Origin: Kofleriaceae bacterium
GTDB lineage: Bacteria > Myxococcota_A > Polyangia > Haliangiales > Haliangiaceae
Assembly (NCBI GenBank): GCA_018057825.1
Contig: JAGPCY010000010.1
Location: 1-64,000 of the forward strand
Reading direction: 5' to 3'
DNA: 64,000 nt
How positions within the stretch are numbered: the first letter of the stretch is position 1; every line of letters begins with the position of its first letter. Shown here one piece after another: positions 8,141 through 18,922 of the stretch. Made by a program: the position numbers and the translations under genes. The notes beneath the pieces were generated by a model that was given only the letters and a program-made list of their open reading frames with translations, did no database searches and was not told where the DNA came from.

Positions 8141-9322
8141 ATGACCGGCGTCGATCGACGGCTCGCGCTTGGGCGCGCCTGGGCGCTGGTCCGCCGCGGC
8201 CGCTGGCTGGTGGTGCTGGTGGCCGCGGTCCTGGCGGTTGGCTGGCTCCGGTTCTGGCGCCCGGTCGCGGTCGAGGTGGCGACGGTCGAGCGCGCACCGG
8301 TGGTGCGCGAGGCCTTCGGACGCGGCACGATCGAGAGCCAGCGCGAGGCGTCGCTGGGCTTCGATCTGGTCGGCCGCCTGCGCGAGGTCCTGGTCGATGA
8401 GGGCGATCGCGTGACCCTCGGGCAAGAGCTGGCGCGCCTCGAGACCGATCAGGTCCGGGCCGAGCTGCGGTCGGCCCAGACCGGGGTCGGTGCGGCCCGG
8501 ACCGCGTTGCGGCGGCTGGCCGCGGAGGAGGAGCGCGGCCGCGCGGTCCTGGACGCCGCCGAGCGCGAGGCGGCGCGGACCCAGGCGCTGGCGACCGCCG
8601 GCGCGATCCCGGGCCGCGAGCGCGACGACGCCGACGATCGCGTGCGGGTCGCGCGCGCCGAGCTCGACCGCGTCCTGGCCCAACGCGCCGAGGCCACCCG
8701 CGGCATCGAGCTCGCCGCCGGCGTCGCCGCCCAGCGCGAGGTGACGATGGTCCGCGCGACCTTGCTGGCACCCTTCGACGGCCTGGTCGTGCGGCGGCTG
8801 CGCGAGCCCGGCGACCCCGTGGCGATCGGTGCGACCGTGCTCCGCGTCGTCGACACTGAGCGGGTGTTCGTGCGCGTCGCGCTCGACGAGACCGAACTTG
8901 CCGCGCTGGAGATCGATCAGCCCGCGACCATCACCTTCCCCGGCGACGGCGCCACGATCGCGGGTCGGGTGACACGCATTCCGTGGGAGGCCGACCGCCA
9001 GACCCACGAGCTGTTGGTCGAGGTCAGCGCTGATCGACTCGCGCGACGGATCGCGATCGGCCAGCGCGCCGACGTCTGGATCGAGCTGGCCCGGCGCGAC
9101 GACGCGGTCCGGGTCCCGTTGCGCTGGCTGCACCACGACGCCGACGGGCCGCTGCTCTACGTCGACCGCGGCGGACGGATCGCGGTGGTGCGGCCTCGGC
9201 TCGGGCTGACCGGGCGCGACCACGTCGAGATCCTGGCCGGGGTCAACGTGGGCGACCGCGTCCTCGCGGCACCGGGCGCCGGGGCGAGCCTCCCGCGTGG
9301 CCGGCGCTGGGTGCGGCGATGA
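8141..9322 (+). CDS. HlyD-type membrane fusion protein of an ABC exporter
   Basis: A 393-residue periplasmic adaptor with one N-terminal transmembrane segment (about residues 22-40). A barrel/lipoyl half follows (GFDLVGRLREVLVDEGDRVTLGQ), then an Ala/Glu/Arg-rich helical hairpin, the second lipoyl half (LLAPFDGLVVRRLREPGDPV) and beta-barrel domains. It links an inner-membrane pump to the outer membrane. Its stop overlaps the permease ATG (ATGA). With the next two genes it makes a DevBCA/MacAB-like exporter. Confidence 0.88.
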   Translation: MTGVDRRLALGRAWALVRRGRWLVVLVAAVLAVGWLRFWRPVAVEVATVERAPVVREAFGRGTIESQREASLGFDLVGRLREVLVDEGDRVTLGQELARLETDQVRAELRSAQTGVGAARTALRRLAAEEERGRAVLDAAEREAARTQALATAGAIPGRERDDADDRVRVARAELDRVLAQRAEATRGIELAAGVAAQREVTMVRATLLAPFDGLVVRRLREPGDPVAIGATVLRVVDTERVFVRVALDETELAALEIDQPATITFPGDGATIAGRVTRIPWEADRQTHELLVEVSADRLARRIAIGQRADVWIELARRDDAVRVPLRWLHHDADGPLLYVDRGGRIAVVRPRLGLTGRDHVEILAGVNVGDRVLAAPGAGASLPRGRRWVRR

Positions 9323-10530
9323 ACCTGGCGGTGCGCGATGTCCGCCGGCATCTACCGCGGTTCGTCGGGACCGCCGGCGGCCTGGGCCTGCTGCTGACGG
9401 TGGTGATCGCGATGCAGGGCATCTACGCCGGCATGGTCGACGACGCGACGATCTTGACCCGGGCCATGCGCGCCGACCTGTGGGTCGTGCAGCGCGATAC
9501 CCGCGGGCCCTTCGCCGAGAGTTCGCGCCTCGACCCCAGCGTCACCGACCGCGCGGCCGCGGTGCCCGGCGTGCGACGCGCCCGCGCGTACACCTACCAG
9601 CTCCTCGAGGGCGAGCACCGTGGGCGCGCGTTGCGCATCGCCCTGGTCGGCCTGGGTTGGCCCGACGATCGCGGCGTGGCCTTGCCCCTGGTCCGCGGTC
9701 GGGCCCTGGCGCACGCCCACGGTGAGCTGATCGTCGACGCCTCGCTGGGCCTGGCGATCGGCGAGGTCCTGGTGCTGGCCGACGAGCCCTACCGCGTCGT
9801 CGGCGTGACCCGGAACGCCCTCACCTCGGGTGGCGAGTCGGTCGCCTTCGTGTCGGTGGCCGACGCCCAGGCCATCGCCCTCGATCAGCCAGCCGAAGCC
9901 ACGCTCCTCGAGCGGCAGCGGGTGGTGTCGCGACTGCGCGCCACCGACCTCGGGCGCAGTCAACCCGGCCTCGAGGACCTAGCCGCCGATCCGCGCTGGC
10001 GAGCGCCAGCGGTCGCGGCGCCACCGGTGGCGGCGGTGCTGCTCGACGTCGATCGCCATCGCGTGGCCGAGGTCCAGGCGGTGCTGGCGGCCTGGGGCGA
10101 TGTCACGGTCTACCGCCAGGCCGACGAGGAGGCCCTCTTGCTCGAGGGCGTGGTCAAGCGCGCGCGCCTGCAGATCGGGCTGTTCACCGTGATCCTCACC
10201 GTGACCGCGTCGGTGATCGTGACGATGGTGATCTACAACCTCACGCTCGAGAAGACCCACGACCTCGCGGTGCTGAAGCTGCTCGGCGCGCCGCGCCGCC
10301 GTCTGCTCGGCCTGGTGCTGCAGCAGGCCTGGCTCCTCGGCGGGCTCGGCTATGCGATGGCGTTCGCGCTCGGGCAGCTCGTGTTCCCGTCGTTCCCGCG
10401 CCGGGTGGTGCTCACCGAGACGATCACGACGCTCGCGCCGATCGCGACGTTCGCGATCGTCACCTTGGCCAGCGCGCTCGGCGTCAGCCATGTGCTGCGC
10501 GTCGATCCGGCGCGAGCCCTGGAGGGCTGA
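9319..10530 (+). CDS. FtsX/MacB-type ABC transporter permease
   Basis: A 403-residue inner-membrane protein. A first membrane helix (about residues 18-36) is followed by a large periplasmic domain, and the last roughly 120 residues hold three more helices with EKTHDLAVLKLLGAPRRRL, the FtsX signature region. The topology is that of mechanotransmission (type VII) exporters, which move substrate from the periplasm rather than the cytoplasm. It is translationally coupled to the adaptor upstream and lies 2 nt before the ATPase gene. Confidence 0.88.
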   Translation: MNLAVRDVRRHLPRFVGTAGGLGLLLTVVIAMQGIYAGMVDDATILTRAMRADLWVVQRDTRGPFAESSRLDPSVTDRAAAVPGVRRARAYTYQLLEGEHRGRALRIALVGLGWPDDRGVALPLVRGRALAHAHGELIVDASLGLAIGEVLVLADEPYRVVGVTRNALTSGGESVAFVSVADAQAIALDQPAEATLLERQRVVSRLRATDLGRSQPGLEDLAADPRWRAPAVAAPPVAAVLLDVDRHRVAEVQAVLAAWGDVTVYRQADEEALLLEGVVKRARLQIGLFTVILTVTASVIVTMVIYNLTLEKTHDLAVLKLLGAPRRRLLGLVLQQAWLLGGLGYAMAFALGQLVFPSFPRRVVLTETITTLAPIATFAIVTLASALGVSHVLRVDPARALEG

Positions 10531-10532
10531 CC

Positions 10533-11216
10533 GTGAACGACGCGGTTCGCGCAGTCGCGCTGCACAAGACCTACGGCTCGGGGGCCGGCGCGGTCACCGC
10601 CCTCGATCACGTCGACCTGGCCCTGGCCCCGGGCACGGTGGCCGCGCTCCTCGGGCCGAGCGGCGCCGGCAAGTCGACGCTGGTCAAGGCCCTGGGCTTT
10701 GTGTCGCCGGCTGAGCGCGGCGAGATCCACTTCGCCGGCCGCCTGGTCGTGCGCGACGGCGTGGCCCTCGCCGATCTGGCGGCGCTGCGCCGGCGCCACC
10801 TCGGGTTCGTGTTCCAGAAGGCCAACCTGACGTCGTTCCTGACCGCGCAGGAGAACGTCGAGCTGGCATGTGAGCTGGGCGGTCGCAGCGACGGCCGGGC
10901 CCGGGCTCAGGAGCTGCTCGCGTACCTCGAGGTCGGCCAGCGCGCCCGCGCCTTCGCCGAGACCCTGAGCGGCGGCGAGCAGCAGCGGGTCGCGATCGCG
11001 CGCGCGTTGGCCAACCAGCCGTCGCTGATCCTCGCCGATGAGCCGACCGCTGCGCTCGACAGCGTGCGCAGCCGCACGGTGATGGAGCTCTTCCGCAAGG
11101 TCGCCCATGAGCGCGGCGCGGCGGTGCTGGTGGTCACCCACGACCATCGCGCCCTCGACGTGTTCGACGTGCTGTACGAGATGGAGGACGGCCGGCTGCG
11201 GCCGCACCGGCGCTAG
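10533..11216 (+). CDS. ABC transporter ATPase (LolD/MacB type)
   Basis: A 227-residue ATPase that drives the neighbouring permease. Walker A is GPSGAGKST (41-49), the Q-loop lies in FVFQKANLT, the signature is [15 protein letters not shown] (from 145), Walker B is [12 protein letters not shown] (from 165) and the H-loop is VVTHD. It starts with GTG 2 nt after the permease stop. A period-6 array begins right after its TAG. Confidence 0.92.
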   Translation: MNDAVRAVALHKTYGSGAGAVTALDHVDLALAPGTVAALLGPSGAGKSTLVKALGFVSPAERGEIHFAGRLVVRDGVALADLAALRRRHLGFVFQKANLTSFLTAQENVELACELGGRSDGRARAQELLAYLEVGQRARAFAETLSGGEQQRVAIARALANQPSLILADEPTAALDSVRSRTVMELFRKVAHERGAAVLVVTHDHRALDVFDVLYEMEDGRLRPHRR

Positions 11217-11312
11217 GGCCGAGACCGAGTCGAGACCGAGACCGAGACCGAGACCGAGGCCGAGGCCGAGACCGAGTCCGAGACCGAGGCCGAGACCGAG
11301 GCGGAGGCCAGG
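11217..11312. repeat. hexanucleotide array B (GAGACC/GAGGCC)
   Basis: About 95 nt of GAGACC/GAGGCC units fill the gap between the convergent ABC ATPase and thiolase genes, beginning directly after the ATPase TAG. No stem-loop terminator is visible here, so the array occupies the place where a terminator would be expected. Confidence 0.85.
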
Positions 11313-11319
11313 CGCGAGG

Positions 11320-12525
<1,206 letters not shown>

Positions 12526-12582
12526 GACGCGGACCATATCCGAAAAGTTGGTCGACGCTCGGCCCGGGCCTACCGTCGAGGC

Positions 12583-12999
12583 ATGGCGCTGTTCGACCCG
12601 CACAGCCTGGACACCGCACCGACCACCGACGCCCCGGCCCACGAGCTGGCGTGGTTCGCGATCCGCCAGCCGGCGGTGGTGCGGTTCCTCGAGCGGCGCC
12701 TGGCCTCGACCGACGGCGACGCCCTGGCCCTCGGCCTCGACCTGGCGTGTCGGCTCCACGCCGCGGTGACCTTGCACCACGGGATCGAGCCGGTCCGGAT
12801 CCACGATCCGCTCCTGCGCGACGGGCTGGCCATGGCGCCGCCGGAGTCGCTGACGACCTGGGTCCACGAGCGCTGCCGCGCCGCCCCGGTGGTCCTGACC
12901 GATCGCGAGGAGGAGGCGGTGGCCGAGTCGATCGCCGCGGTGGCCTGGGCCCTGGCCGCCGGCTGGTCGACCGACAGCCCGCACCGCTGGATCGGCTGA
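12583..12999 (+). CDS. conserved hypothetical protein
   Basis: A 138-residue soluble, mostly helical protein divergent from the thiolase gene, with ATG in a GAGGC context. No motif, signal peptide or membrane segment was recognised. Codon use matches the neighbours, and the length before the stop supports a real gene. Function unknown. Confidence 0.6.
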   Translation: MALFDPHSLDTAPTTDAPAHELAWFAIRQPAVVRFLERRLASTDGDALALGLDLACRLHAAVTLHHGIEPVRIHDPLLRDGLAMAPPESLTTWVHERCRAAPVVLTDREEEAVAESIAAVAWALAAGWSTDSPHRWIG

Positions 13000-13062
13000 C
13001 CGGCGCGCTTGCGCCCCGCCGTCCTTGACGGATGGCCGGCGAGTCACGAACATGCGCCCCTC

Positions 13063-13686
13063 ATGCCGCCCGTCGTGGTCTCGTCCGAGGACGTCGAACT
13101 CACCATCACCGCCTTCACCCGCCTCGATCAGCGCGGCGATCGCAAGGCCATGAACAAGCTGGCCGGGCGGCTGCAGCGCGAGCAGCCGCACCTCCTGCAG
13201 TACGCGGCCGCGGTCCGCGCCGAGCACGGCGACAAGGCCGGCGAGGCCTCGGTGTTCTACGCGACGCTGGTGTGGGCGATGTTCGATCGCCAAGAGGCCG
13301 GCACCCTGCCGCGCCTGACCGAGCGCAACCTGGCTGCCGCCGAGGCCGCGGTCGACGCCGCCCACGCCGGCGAGGCCGACCTGCCCAGCCGCCCGGTCCA
13401 CGAGCGCTACGCCAAGGCCCAGGCCGAGGCCCAGCCCAACCTGTTCGGCAAGCTGCGCGAGCTGATCGAGGAGGACGTCCGCGAGGCGGCGATGACCGAG
13501 GAGGTCGCCGCGACGATCTGGCGGCCGACCCAGGTCGCGATCGAGGCCTTCGACGCCGCGCTGTCGGGGCGCCGCCCCGGCGAGCGTCAGGGCACGATCG
13601 TCGTCGACACCAAGCCGGGTCGCAACGACGCTTGCCCGTGCGGCTCGGGCAAGAAGTACAAGAAGTGCCACGGCGTCGCGGCCTAG
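13063..13686 (+). CDS. SEC-C zinc-motif protein
   Basis: A 207-residue protein with a helical N-terminal part and a C-terminal SEC-C motif ([19 protein letters not shown]) that binds zinc, as at the end of SecA and in several unrelated proteins. I choose the ATG before [12 protein letters not shown]; an upstream in-frame start at 13009 gives a less natural N-terminus. A helical-repeat protein follows 13 nt downstream. Its partner or substrate is unknown. Confidence 0.78.
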   Translation: MPPVVVSSEDVELTITAFTRLDQRGDRKAMNKLAGRLQREQPHLLQYAAAVRAEHGDKAGEASVFYATLVWAMFDRQEAGTLPRLTERNLAAAEAAVDAAHAGEADLPSRPVHERYAKAQAEAQPNLFGKLRELIEEDVREAAMTEEVAATIWRPTQVAIEAFDAALSGRRPGERQGTIVVDTKPGRNDACPCGSGKKYKKCHGVAA

Positions 13687-13699
13687 GATCGCGAGCGCG

Positions 13700-14662
13700 A
13701 TGGCCCGGGCGCCGCGTGCGTCGACCGATGAGCGCCTCGCGGCGCTGACCGCGATGGCCCGCGGCGAGCGCGCCGTCGACCCCGCCACGGTGCGGGCCGG
13801 CCTCGGCGATCGCAGCGGCACGGTGGTGGGAGCTGCGGCCAAGGTGATCGGCGAGGGCAGCGCGCCCGAGCTGATGGAGCTCCTCGGCCCGGCCTTCACC
13901 CGGCTGTGCGAGCGCCCGATCGAGCGCGACCCCGGATGTCGCGGCAAGCTGGCGATCGCCCGCGCGCTGCGCCAGCTCGAGCGCTGGGACGACGCGGTCT
14001 TCCCGATCGGGATCGCCTGGGTCCAGGCCGAGCCGGTGTGGGGCGGCCGCGAGGACACCGCCGCGCCGCTGCGCGCCCTGTGCGCCCTGGCCTACGCCCA
14101 GAGCTACCGGCCCGACGTCCTCGACGTCCTGGCCGAGCTGCTGGCCGATCCCGAGCGCAGCGCGCGGGCCGCGGCCGCGACCGCCCTGGGCGACGCCGGC
14201 CACCCCGACGCCAGCGCGCTACTCCGCTACAAGATCCGCGTCGGCGACCCCGAGCCCGAGGTCCTGACCGCGTGCCTGGCGTCGCTCCTGGCGCTCACCC
14301 CCGACCGCGGCCTGCCGGTGGTCGCCGCGGTGCTCGACGAGCCCGACCCCGATCGCGCCGCCGCCGCCGCCCTGGCCCTGGGCGAGAGCCGCCGCGCCGA
14401 CGCCGCGCCGCTCCTGATCAGCTACTGCGAGCGCAGCCCCGGCGGCGAGCGGGCCCGCGCCGGCTACCCCGCCCTCGCGATGCTGCGCGACCCGGCCGCG
14501 GTCGCCTACCTCCTCGAGCGCGTCGCCACCGCGGCCAAGGCCGACGCGATCGCCGCCGCCGCCGCCCTGGCGCCCTACGCCGCCGAGCCGCGCCTGGCCG
14601 AGCGGCTGCGCGCCGCCGCCGCCGCCCATCCCGATCCCGCGGTCGCCGCCGCGACGCGGTGA
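13700..14662 (+). CDS. HEAT-repeat-like protein
   Basis: A 320-residue Ala-rich protein built of HEAT-like helical pairs (for example [20 protein letters not shown], and ADRRGLP-type turns later). Such solenoids are usually protein-binding scaffolds. It lies in the same orientation 13 nt after the SEC-C gene, so the two are probably cotranscribed. There is no catalytic motif. Confidence 0.72.
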   Translation: MARAPRASTDERLAALTAMARGERAVDPATVRAGLGDRSGTVVGAAAKVIGEGSAPELMELLGPAFTRLCERPIERDPGCRGKLAIARALRQLERWDDAVFPIGIAWVQAEPVWGGREDTAAPLRALCALAYAQSYRPDVLDVLAELLADPERSARAAAATALGDAGHPDASALLRYKIRVGDPEPEVLTACLASLLALTPDRGLPVVAAVLDEPDPDRAAAAALALGESRRADAAPLLISYCERSPGGERARAGYPALAMLRDPAAVAYLLERVATAAKADAIAAAAALAPYAAEPRLAERLRAAAAAHPDPAVAAATR

Positions 14663-14666
14663 GCCC

Positions 14667-16685
14667 TCACCAGCCGCACGCCCCCTGGGTCACCGTGCCG
14701 TCGTCGGCGACGGCGATCAGGTAGTCGCGCGCGACCCGGACCCCTTGCGCCTCGAGGCGCCTCCAGGCCGCGAGGCCGGTGACCGCGCGGGCCTGGGCCT
14801 CGGTCTGGAACAGCATGAACACCTCCCCGTGGGGCTGCCGCTCGAGGAACTGCGCCAGCTTCGCGGTGTCGGTCAGCGTGTAGCCGGAGATGAGGATGCG
14901 GGTGGTCGGCCCGATCGCCTCGGGTGGCACCGCTCCGAGGTTGTGCTCGGAGCCGTGGTGCGGGAGCTTGAGCACGTCGATCGGATGACCGTCGTCGACG
15001 ACCGCGGACTGGACGGGGTCGTGAGCCTCGTGCGGAGTCATGTCGCCGAGGGTGAGGAAGGTGAAGACGCGATGGGTGCCGGCCCCGGCGGCGCGCTCGA
15101 CCTTCAGGTGCGCGCCCAGGCTGCGCTCGTTCTGGTCGTTCGGGTGGCGCGGCGCCTCAGGCAAGATCGCCTCTCCCCAGGCCGTGAGGCCGCTCGGCGG
15201 ATGATGCCAGTTGAACAAGATCTCGCCGGGAGCTTCGACCTCGCGGCGCACGTCATCGGCCGGCGCCGGGTCGGGCATCGACTCGCCGACGATGACCTCG
15301 TCGTAGGCCGCCCGCTCCCGGGCGTCGCCGACGTGATCGGCGTGGCCGTGGGTGAGCGTGACCGCCTTCAAGGGCGCGTCGTCGTCGTCGGGGTCGTGCC
15401 ACTCCGACTCCGAGGAGTCGGGGTCCTCGGCCGCCTGCGCGCGGCGAAAGTTGCTGTGGGCCACCTGCTGAGGCCCGGTGCCGAGATCGACCGCGTGGTA
15501 GCGCCGCGAGGCCTGCGCGGAGATCCCGAGGGCGTCACCAGCGTAGGAGCCGTGGCCGCCGCCGAACTGCTGGAACAGGAGCCGCCCGTCGGGGATGCCG
15601 TCCCAGAAGGCCGCAGCCGAAGGCAACGCCGGCGCCCCGGGCGGCGGCGCGCCGCGCTGCAGCCGCTGGCGTACCGGACGACGGGGTGGACTCGCCGAGC
15701 GCTCCGGCTCCTCGGCCGGGCTGGCCGAGCGGGCGCGCGGCGGCGGCGAGCCGCGCCCGCGCTTGGCGTCGCGGCCGCGACGCGGGGCCTCGTCCTCCGA
15801 CGACGATGACGACGACGAGTCCTCATCGTCGACGGCGACCGACGAGGACGACGAAGACGACGCCGCGCGCTCGTCGAGATCGCGCGGGGTCGCGTACTTC
15901 CGTGCGCGCCCGCGGTTGTAGGCCGCGAGCAGGCCGCGGCGCATCGCGCTCGGCTTGCTCTCGTCGTCGATGTAGGCCTCGATGTCGCGTGCGCGCTCCC
16001 CGCCGAGGTCGAGGAGCTTCGACCGCGCGAAGCGCACGGCGTCGGGCAGGAGCCCCTGGGCGACCGACGCGCCGGACGCGCTGGTCGGCGCCGCCGACGC
16101 GCCGCGCGCCACGACCTCTCCCCGGGCCGCACGTCGCCCGAGGTCATCGGCCTCGGCCTCGAGGGCGGGATCGTCGTTGAGCGCGGCGCCCTTGGCCTGG
16201 GTGGTCGCGGCGACCCGGCCCTCGCGTTGCTGAACCACGTGGGCCAGCTCGTGACCGATCAGCTCGCGGCCCGCGGTGGTCTCGGGCTGATACTGCCCGG
16301 CGCCGAAGTGCAGCTCGTCGCCGCGCGCGAAGGCCAGAGCGCCTAGCTCGTCGGCGGCCGGCGACGCGGCGTGGACCGCGACGCCGCTGAAGTCGGCGCC
16401 GAACGCCTGGCCCATGTCGCGGGCGACCGTCGGCGGCAGCCCGCCCGACGACGGCGCCGCCTGGGTCGGCAGGTCGTCGACCAGATCCGGACGCATCGCT
16501 GCGTCGACCATCGCCTGGAGCTGGACCGGTGGGCCCGCCTCGGTCGGGGTCGGCGCGGTCGCGGTCGGCGCCACCCGGCGCTGGACCGGCTCGCGGGAGG
16601 CAGTGAGGGTCCGCTTGCCGGCAGCGACGCCGGTCGAGCGGTCGCCGTCCGAGCTGAGATCGTGAGAGCGTTCGTGGTCGCGCAC
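14667..16685 (-). CDS. DUF4157 (eCIS-core) protein with metallo-beta-lactamase-fold domain
   Basis: Residues 22-28 read AGKRTLT, followed by VQRR, a leader I associate with myxobacterial DUF4157 proteins. DUF4157 spans about residues 85-190 with HELAHVVQQ (H145, E146, H149). Residues about 265-345 are a disordered linker of poly-Ser/Asp/Glu then Arg/Ser/Pro. The C-terminal domain (about 365-672) is ComEC-like metallo-beta-lactamase: THGHADH (from about 445), LGDM and LPHHGSEHN. It may be an effector loaded into an extracellular contractile injection system and acting on nucleic acid or a nucleotide; this is inference. The GTG at 16685 is preferred; the frame stays open to an ATG at 16787. Confidence 0.8.
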   Translation of the reverse strand: MRDHERSHDLSSDGDRSTGVAAGKRTLTASREPVQRRVAPTATAPTPTEAGPPVQLQAMVDAAMRPDLVDDLPTQAAPSSGGLPPTVARDMGQAFGADFSGVAVHAASPAADELGALAFARGDELHFGAGQYQPETTAGRELIGHELAHVVQQREGRVAATTQAKGAALNDDPALEAEADDLGRRAARGEVVARGASAAPTSASGASVAQGLLPDAVRFARSKLLDLGGERARDIEAYIDDESKPSAMRRGLLAAYNRGRARKYATPRDLDERAASSSSSSSVAVDDEDSSSSSSSEDEAPRRGRDAKRGRGSPPPRARSASPAEEPERSASPPRRPVRQRLQRGAPPPGAPALPSAAAFWDGIPDGRLLFQQFGGGHGSYAGDALGISAQASRRYHAVDLGTGPQQVAHSNFRRAQAAEDPDSSESEWHDPDDDDAPLKAVTLTHGHADHVGDARERAAYDEVIVGESMPDPAPADDVRREVEAPGEILFNWHHPPSGLTAWGEAILPEAPRHPNDQNERSLGAHLKVERAAGAGTHRVFTFLTLGDMTPHEAHDPVQSAVVDDGHPIDVLKLPHHGSEHNLGAVPPEAIGPTTRILISGYTLTDTAKLAQFLERQPHGEVFMLFQTEAQARAVTGLAAWRRLEAQGVRVARDYLIAVADDGTVTQGACGW

Positions 16686-16825
16686 GGGGCACCGTCGGGC
16701 TCGAGGTCTCGCCCGCGCGCGATCGACGATCGCGTGCCCCGCAGATCGACCAGTGTCCCGAACCTGCGCCGCCGAGGCAAGCTGCATGTCGCGACGGGGC
16801 GCTCACCCCGGCGCGGTGAGCGAAG

Positions 16826-18796
16826 CTACTTGCCGGCGCGGGCCAGGAACCCGCGGGTGTGCGGACCGAGCGCGAAGGTGGTCGCGGCCTTCGCGGTCGG
16901 CGGCTCGCGGCCGATCGGGTTGATGATCTTCAGGTCGCTGCCGCCGGCGAAGGCGTAGCTGCCGACGTTGTAGTAGCCGTACACCGTGATGCCGAAGGGC
17001 TCGCTGCCGGCGACGGTGTGCTGGCCCTCGCTGACCGGGCAGGTGACCTGCTCGTAGTTGACGCCCAGGATCGCGCCGATCGGCTCGACGTCGCAGCCGG
17101 CGAACTCGCCGAGGGCCCGGCCGTCGACGGTGAAGGTGCCGGCGACCGGCTTGGCCAGGACGAAGAAGTTAGTGCGGAAGGTCGACGGCACCAGGAAGAC
17201 GTAGTCCTTGCGGTGCTGCTCGGCCGACGGGAAGATCACCAGCGACGGATCGCCGGTGAAGCCGTCGGGGACGCGGTGCTGCGAGACCAGGACCTGCCCG
17301 AGCGACACCGGAGCGCTGGCCGACAGCGTGAAGCCCTTGTCGGCGAAGAACGCCTTGTGCTCGCCGGCGTTGAGCGTGAACGAGCCGAAGGCGCCGCCCA
17401 GGTTGGTCGTGACGGTGGTGCCGTCCTCGGTCGCCAGCACGCGGTAGATGTCGGGCTCGCGGTAGGTCGGGTGGGTCGAGCGCACCGGGCTGCGGCTGAC
17501 CGCGTACTCCTTGCCGAGCGCGGTGGTCGGCAGGAGCTGCTCCTCGAGGTGATCGGTGCAGCAGCTCTCGCCGTCCCAGTTGGGCGGGTCGGGCGGCATC
17601 GCGCCGCCGGTGCCGATGCCGCGCTCGAGGCCGGTGAACACGGCGATCTTCTTGTCGCTGGTGACCAGCGAGCCCATGAAGTCACCGTCCTTGTCGAGGT
17701 GCTGAAAGCACTCCTGGATGGGCACCACCGGCTGGTCCGACTCGAGGTTCACGACGTCGTACTTGTTGACGGTGAAGGTCAAGGGCTGGCCCGGCGGGGT
17801 CCGCGGGATCGCGAAGCCCGAGTCGCCGGCCGACGGCGTGATCCCGTGGGTGGCGGTGACCGTGACCTGGGTGTTGTCCTCGACGCCGATCACGGTGATC
17901 GAGGTGCGATCCGGGATCGAGCCGTCGAAGCCGAACTGTCCGGGCGGCGGACCACACGGGTTGGCGGTCGGCCAGCCCCACACGTAGTAGTGGCGGCCCA
18001 GGGCCTGGATCGGGATCAGGATCGAGGCGTCGTTGGAGTACTGCTGGACGATCGGGTTGAACTGGTACGCGACCACCGGGCCCGAGGTGATGACGTGGTA
18101 CGCGTGGGGCGACACGAAGGTGCCCGAGCCGCTGTAGCGGGTGTAGGTGCCGTTTTGCCCCATCGTGCCGTCGACCTCGCGCTGCGGCAGATCGATCTGC
18201 TTGGCCGAGCGCGCTGGCGCGGTGGTCGAGATCACGACGTTCTCGGCGACCGCCGCCCCGACCCGGCCGGAGTTGCGGAAGACCTGGATGTTGACGTCGT
18301 AGTCGTTGTTGTTGGCGATGACGATCGAGTACTGCTGCGCGGCCGCGTCGTTGGTGAAGCCGAGCGTGGTCGACGCCTCGTTGTCGAGATCGACCGCCCA
18401 GAAGTCGCAGCCGACGTTGGACGGCTCACCGAGGGCGCGCTGACACGGCGTGGTGCAGGTCCCGTTGGGCCCGCAGACCTCGCCCGACGGGCACTGCTGG
18501 GTCATCGTGCCGCCGGTGCCGTCGGCGTTGCACTGCCACACCTGATCGGGCGCGCCGCAGTACGGCCGATCCGGGATGCACACCGCGCAGCCTAGATCCT
18601 CGATGCACACCTGCTCGGCCTCGCAGCGCACCGGCGGCTGGTACACGCCCTCGGAGATGCACTCCTCCCAGCCGAAGGCGGTGCAGCGATTGTCGCAGCC
18701 GCCGTCGTCGTCATCGTCTCCCGAGGCCGAGGGACCACAGGCGGACACGACGAGGGCGGCGGCGGCCGCAGCCAGGAGCGAGAGCAGGCGTGGCAT
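16826..18796 (-). CDS. IgGFc-binding-type surface lipoprotein
   Basis: A 656-residue lipoprotein (LVVSAC lipobox) with an acidic DDDDD stretch after the lipid anchor and a Cys-rich segment (about residues 33-125). A long beta-rich region resembles the IgGFc-binding N-terminal domain found in many Deltaproteobacteria (VIFPSAEQHRKDYVFLVP, PFGITVYGYYNVGSYAFAGG). It is probably exposed on the outer membrane and adhesive. Despite the family name, antibody binding should not be assumed. Confidence 0.8.
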   Translation of the reverse strand: MPRLLSLLAAAAAALVVSACGPSASGDDDDDGGCDNRCTAFGWEECISEGVYQPPVRCEAEQVCIEDLGCAVCIPDRPYCGAPDQVWQCNADGTGGTMTQQCPSGEVCGPNGTCTTPCQRALGEPSNVGCDFWAVDLDNEASTTLGFTNDAAAQQYSIVIANNNDYDVNIQVFRNSGRVGAAVAENVVISTTAPARSAKQIDLPQREVDGTMGQNGTYTRYSGSGTFVSPHAYHVITSGPVVAYQFNPIVQQYSNDASILIPIQALGRHYYVWGWPTANPCGPPPGQFGFDGSIPDRTSITVIGVEDNTQVTVTATHGITPSAGDSGFAIPRTPPGQPLTFTVNKYDVVNLESDQPVVPIQECFQHLDKDGDFMGSLVTSDKKIAVFTGLERGIGTGGAMPPDPPNWDGESCCTDHLEEQLLPTTALGKEYAVSRSPVRSTHPTYREPDIYRVLATEDGTTVTTNLGGAFGSFTLNAGEHKAFFADKGFTLSASAPVSLGQVLVSQHRVPDGFTGDPSLVIFPSAEQHRKDYVFLVPSTFRTNFFVLAKPVAGTFTVDGRALGEFAGCDVEPIGAILGVNYEQVTCPVSEGQHTVAGSEPFGITVYGYYNVGSYAFAGGSDLKIINPIGREPPTAKAATTFALGPHTRGFLARAGK

Positions 18797-18922
18797 GGGG
18801 CGGCACGATCCGCCGGGGCCCGCCCCGGGAGCAAGCGGACATCGTCTGTCACACCGTCGGCCGGGTCACTTTGCTGCGACGCGTCAGCCCCCGACGCGAG
18901 GCGGTCGTGCGATGGTGCCGCG

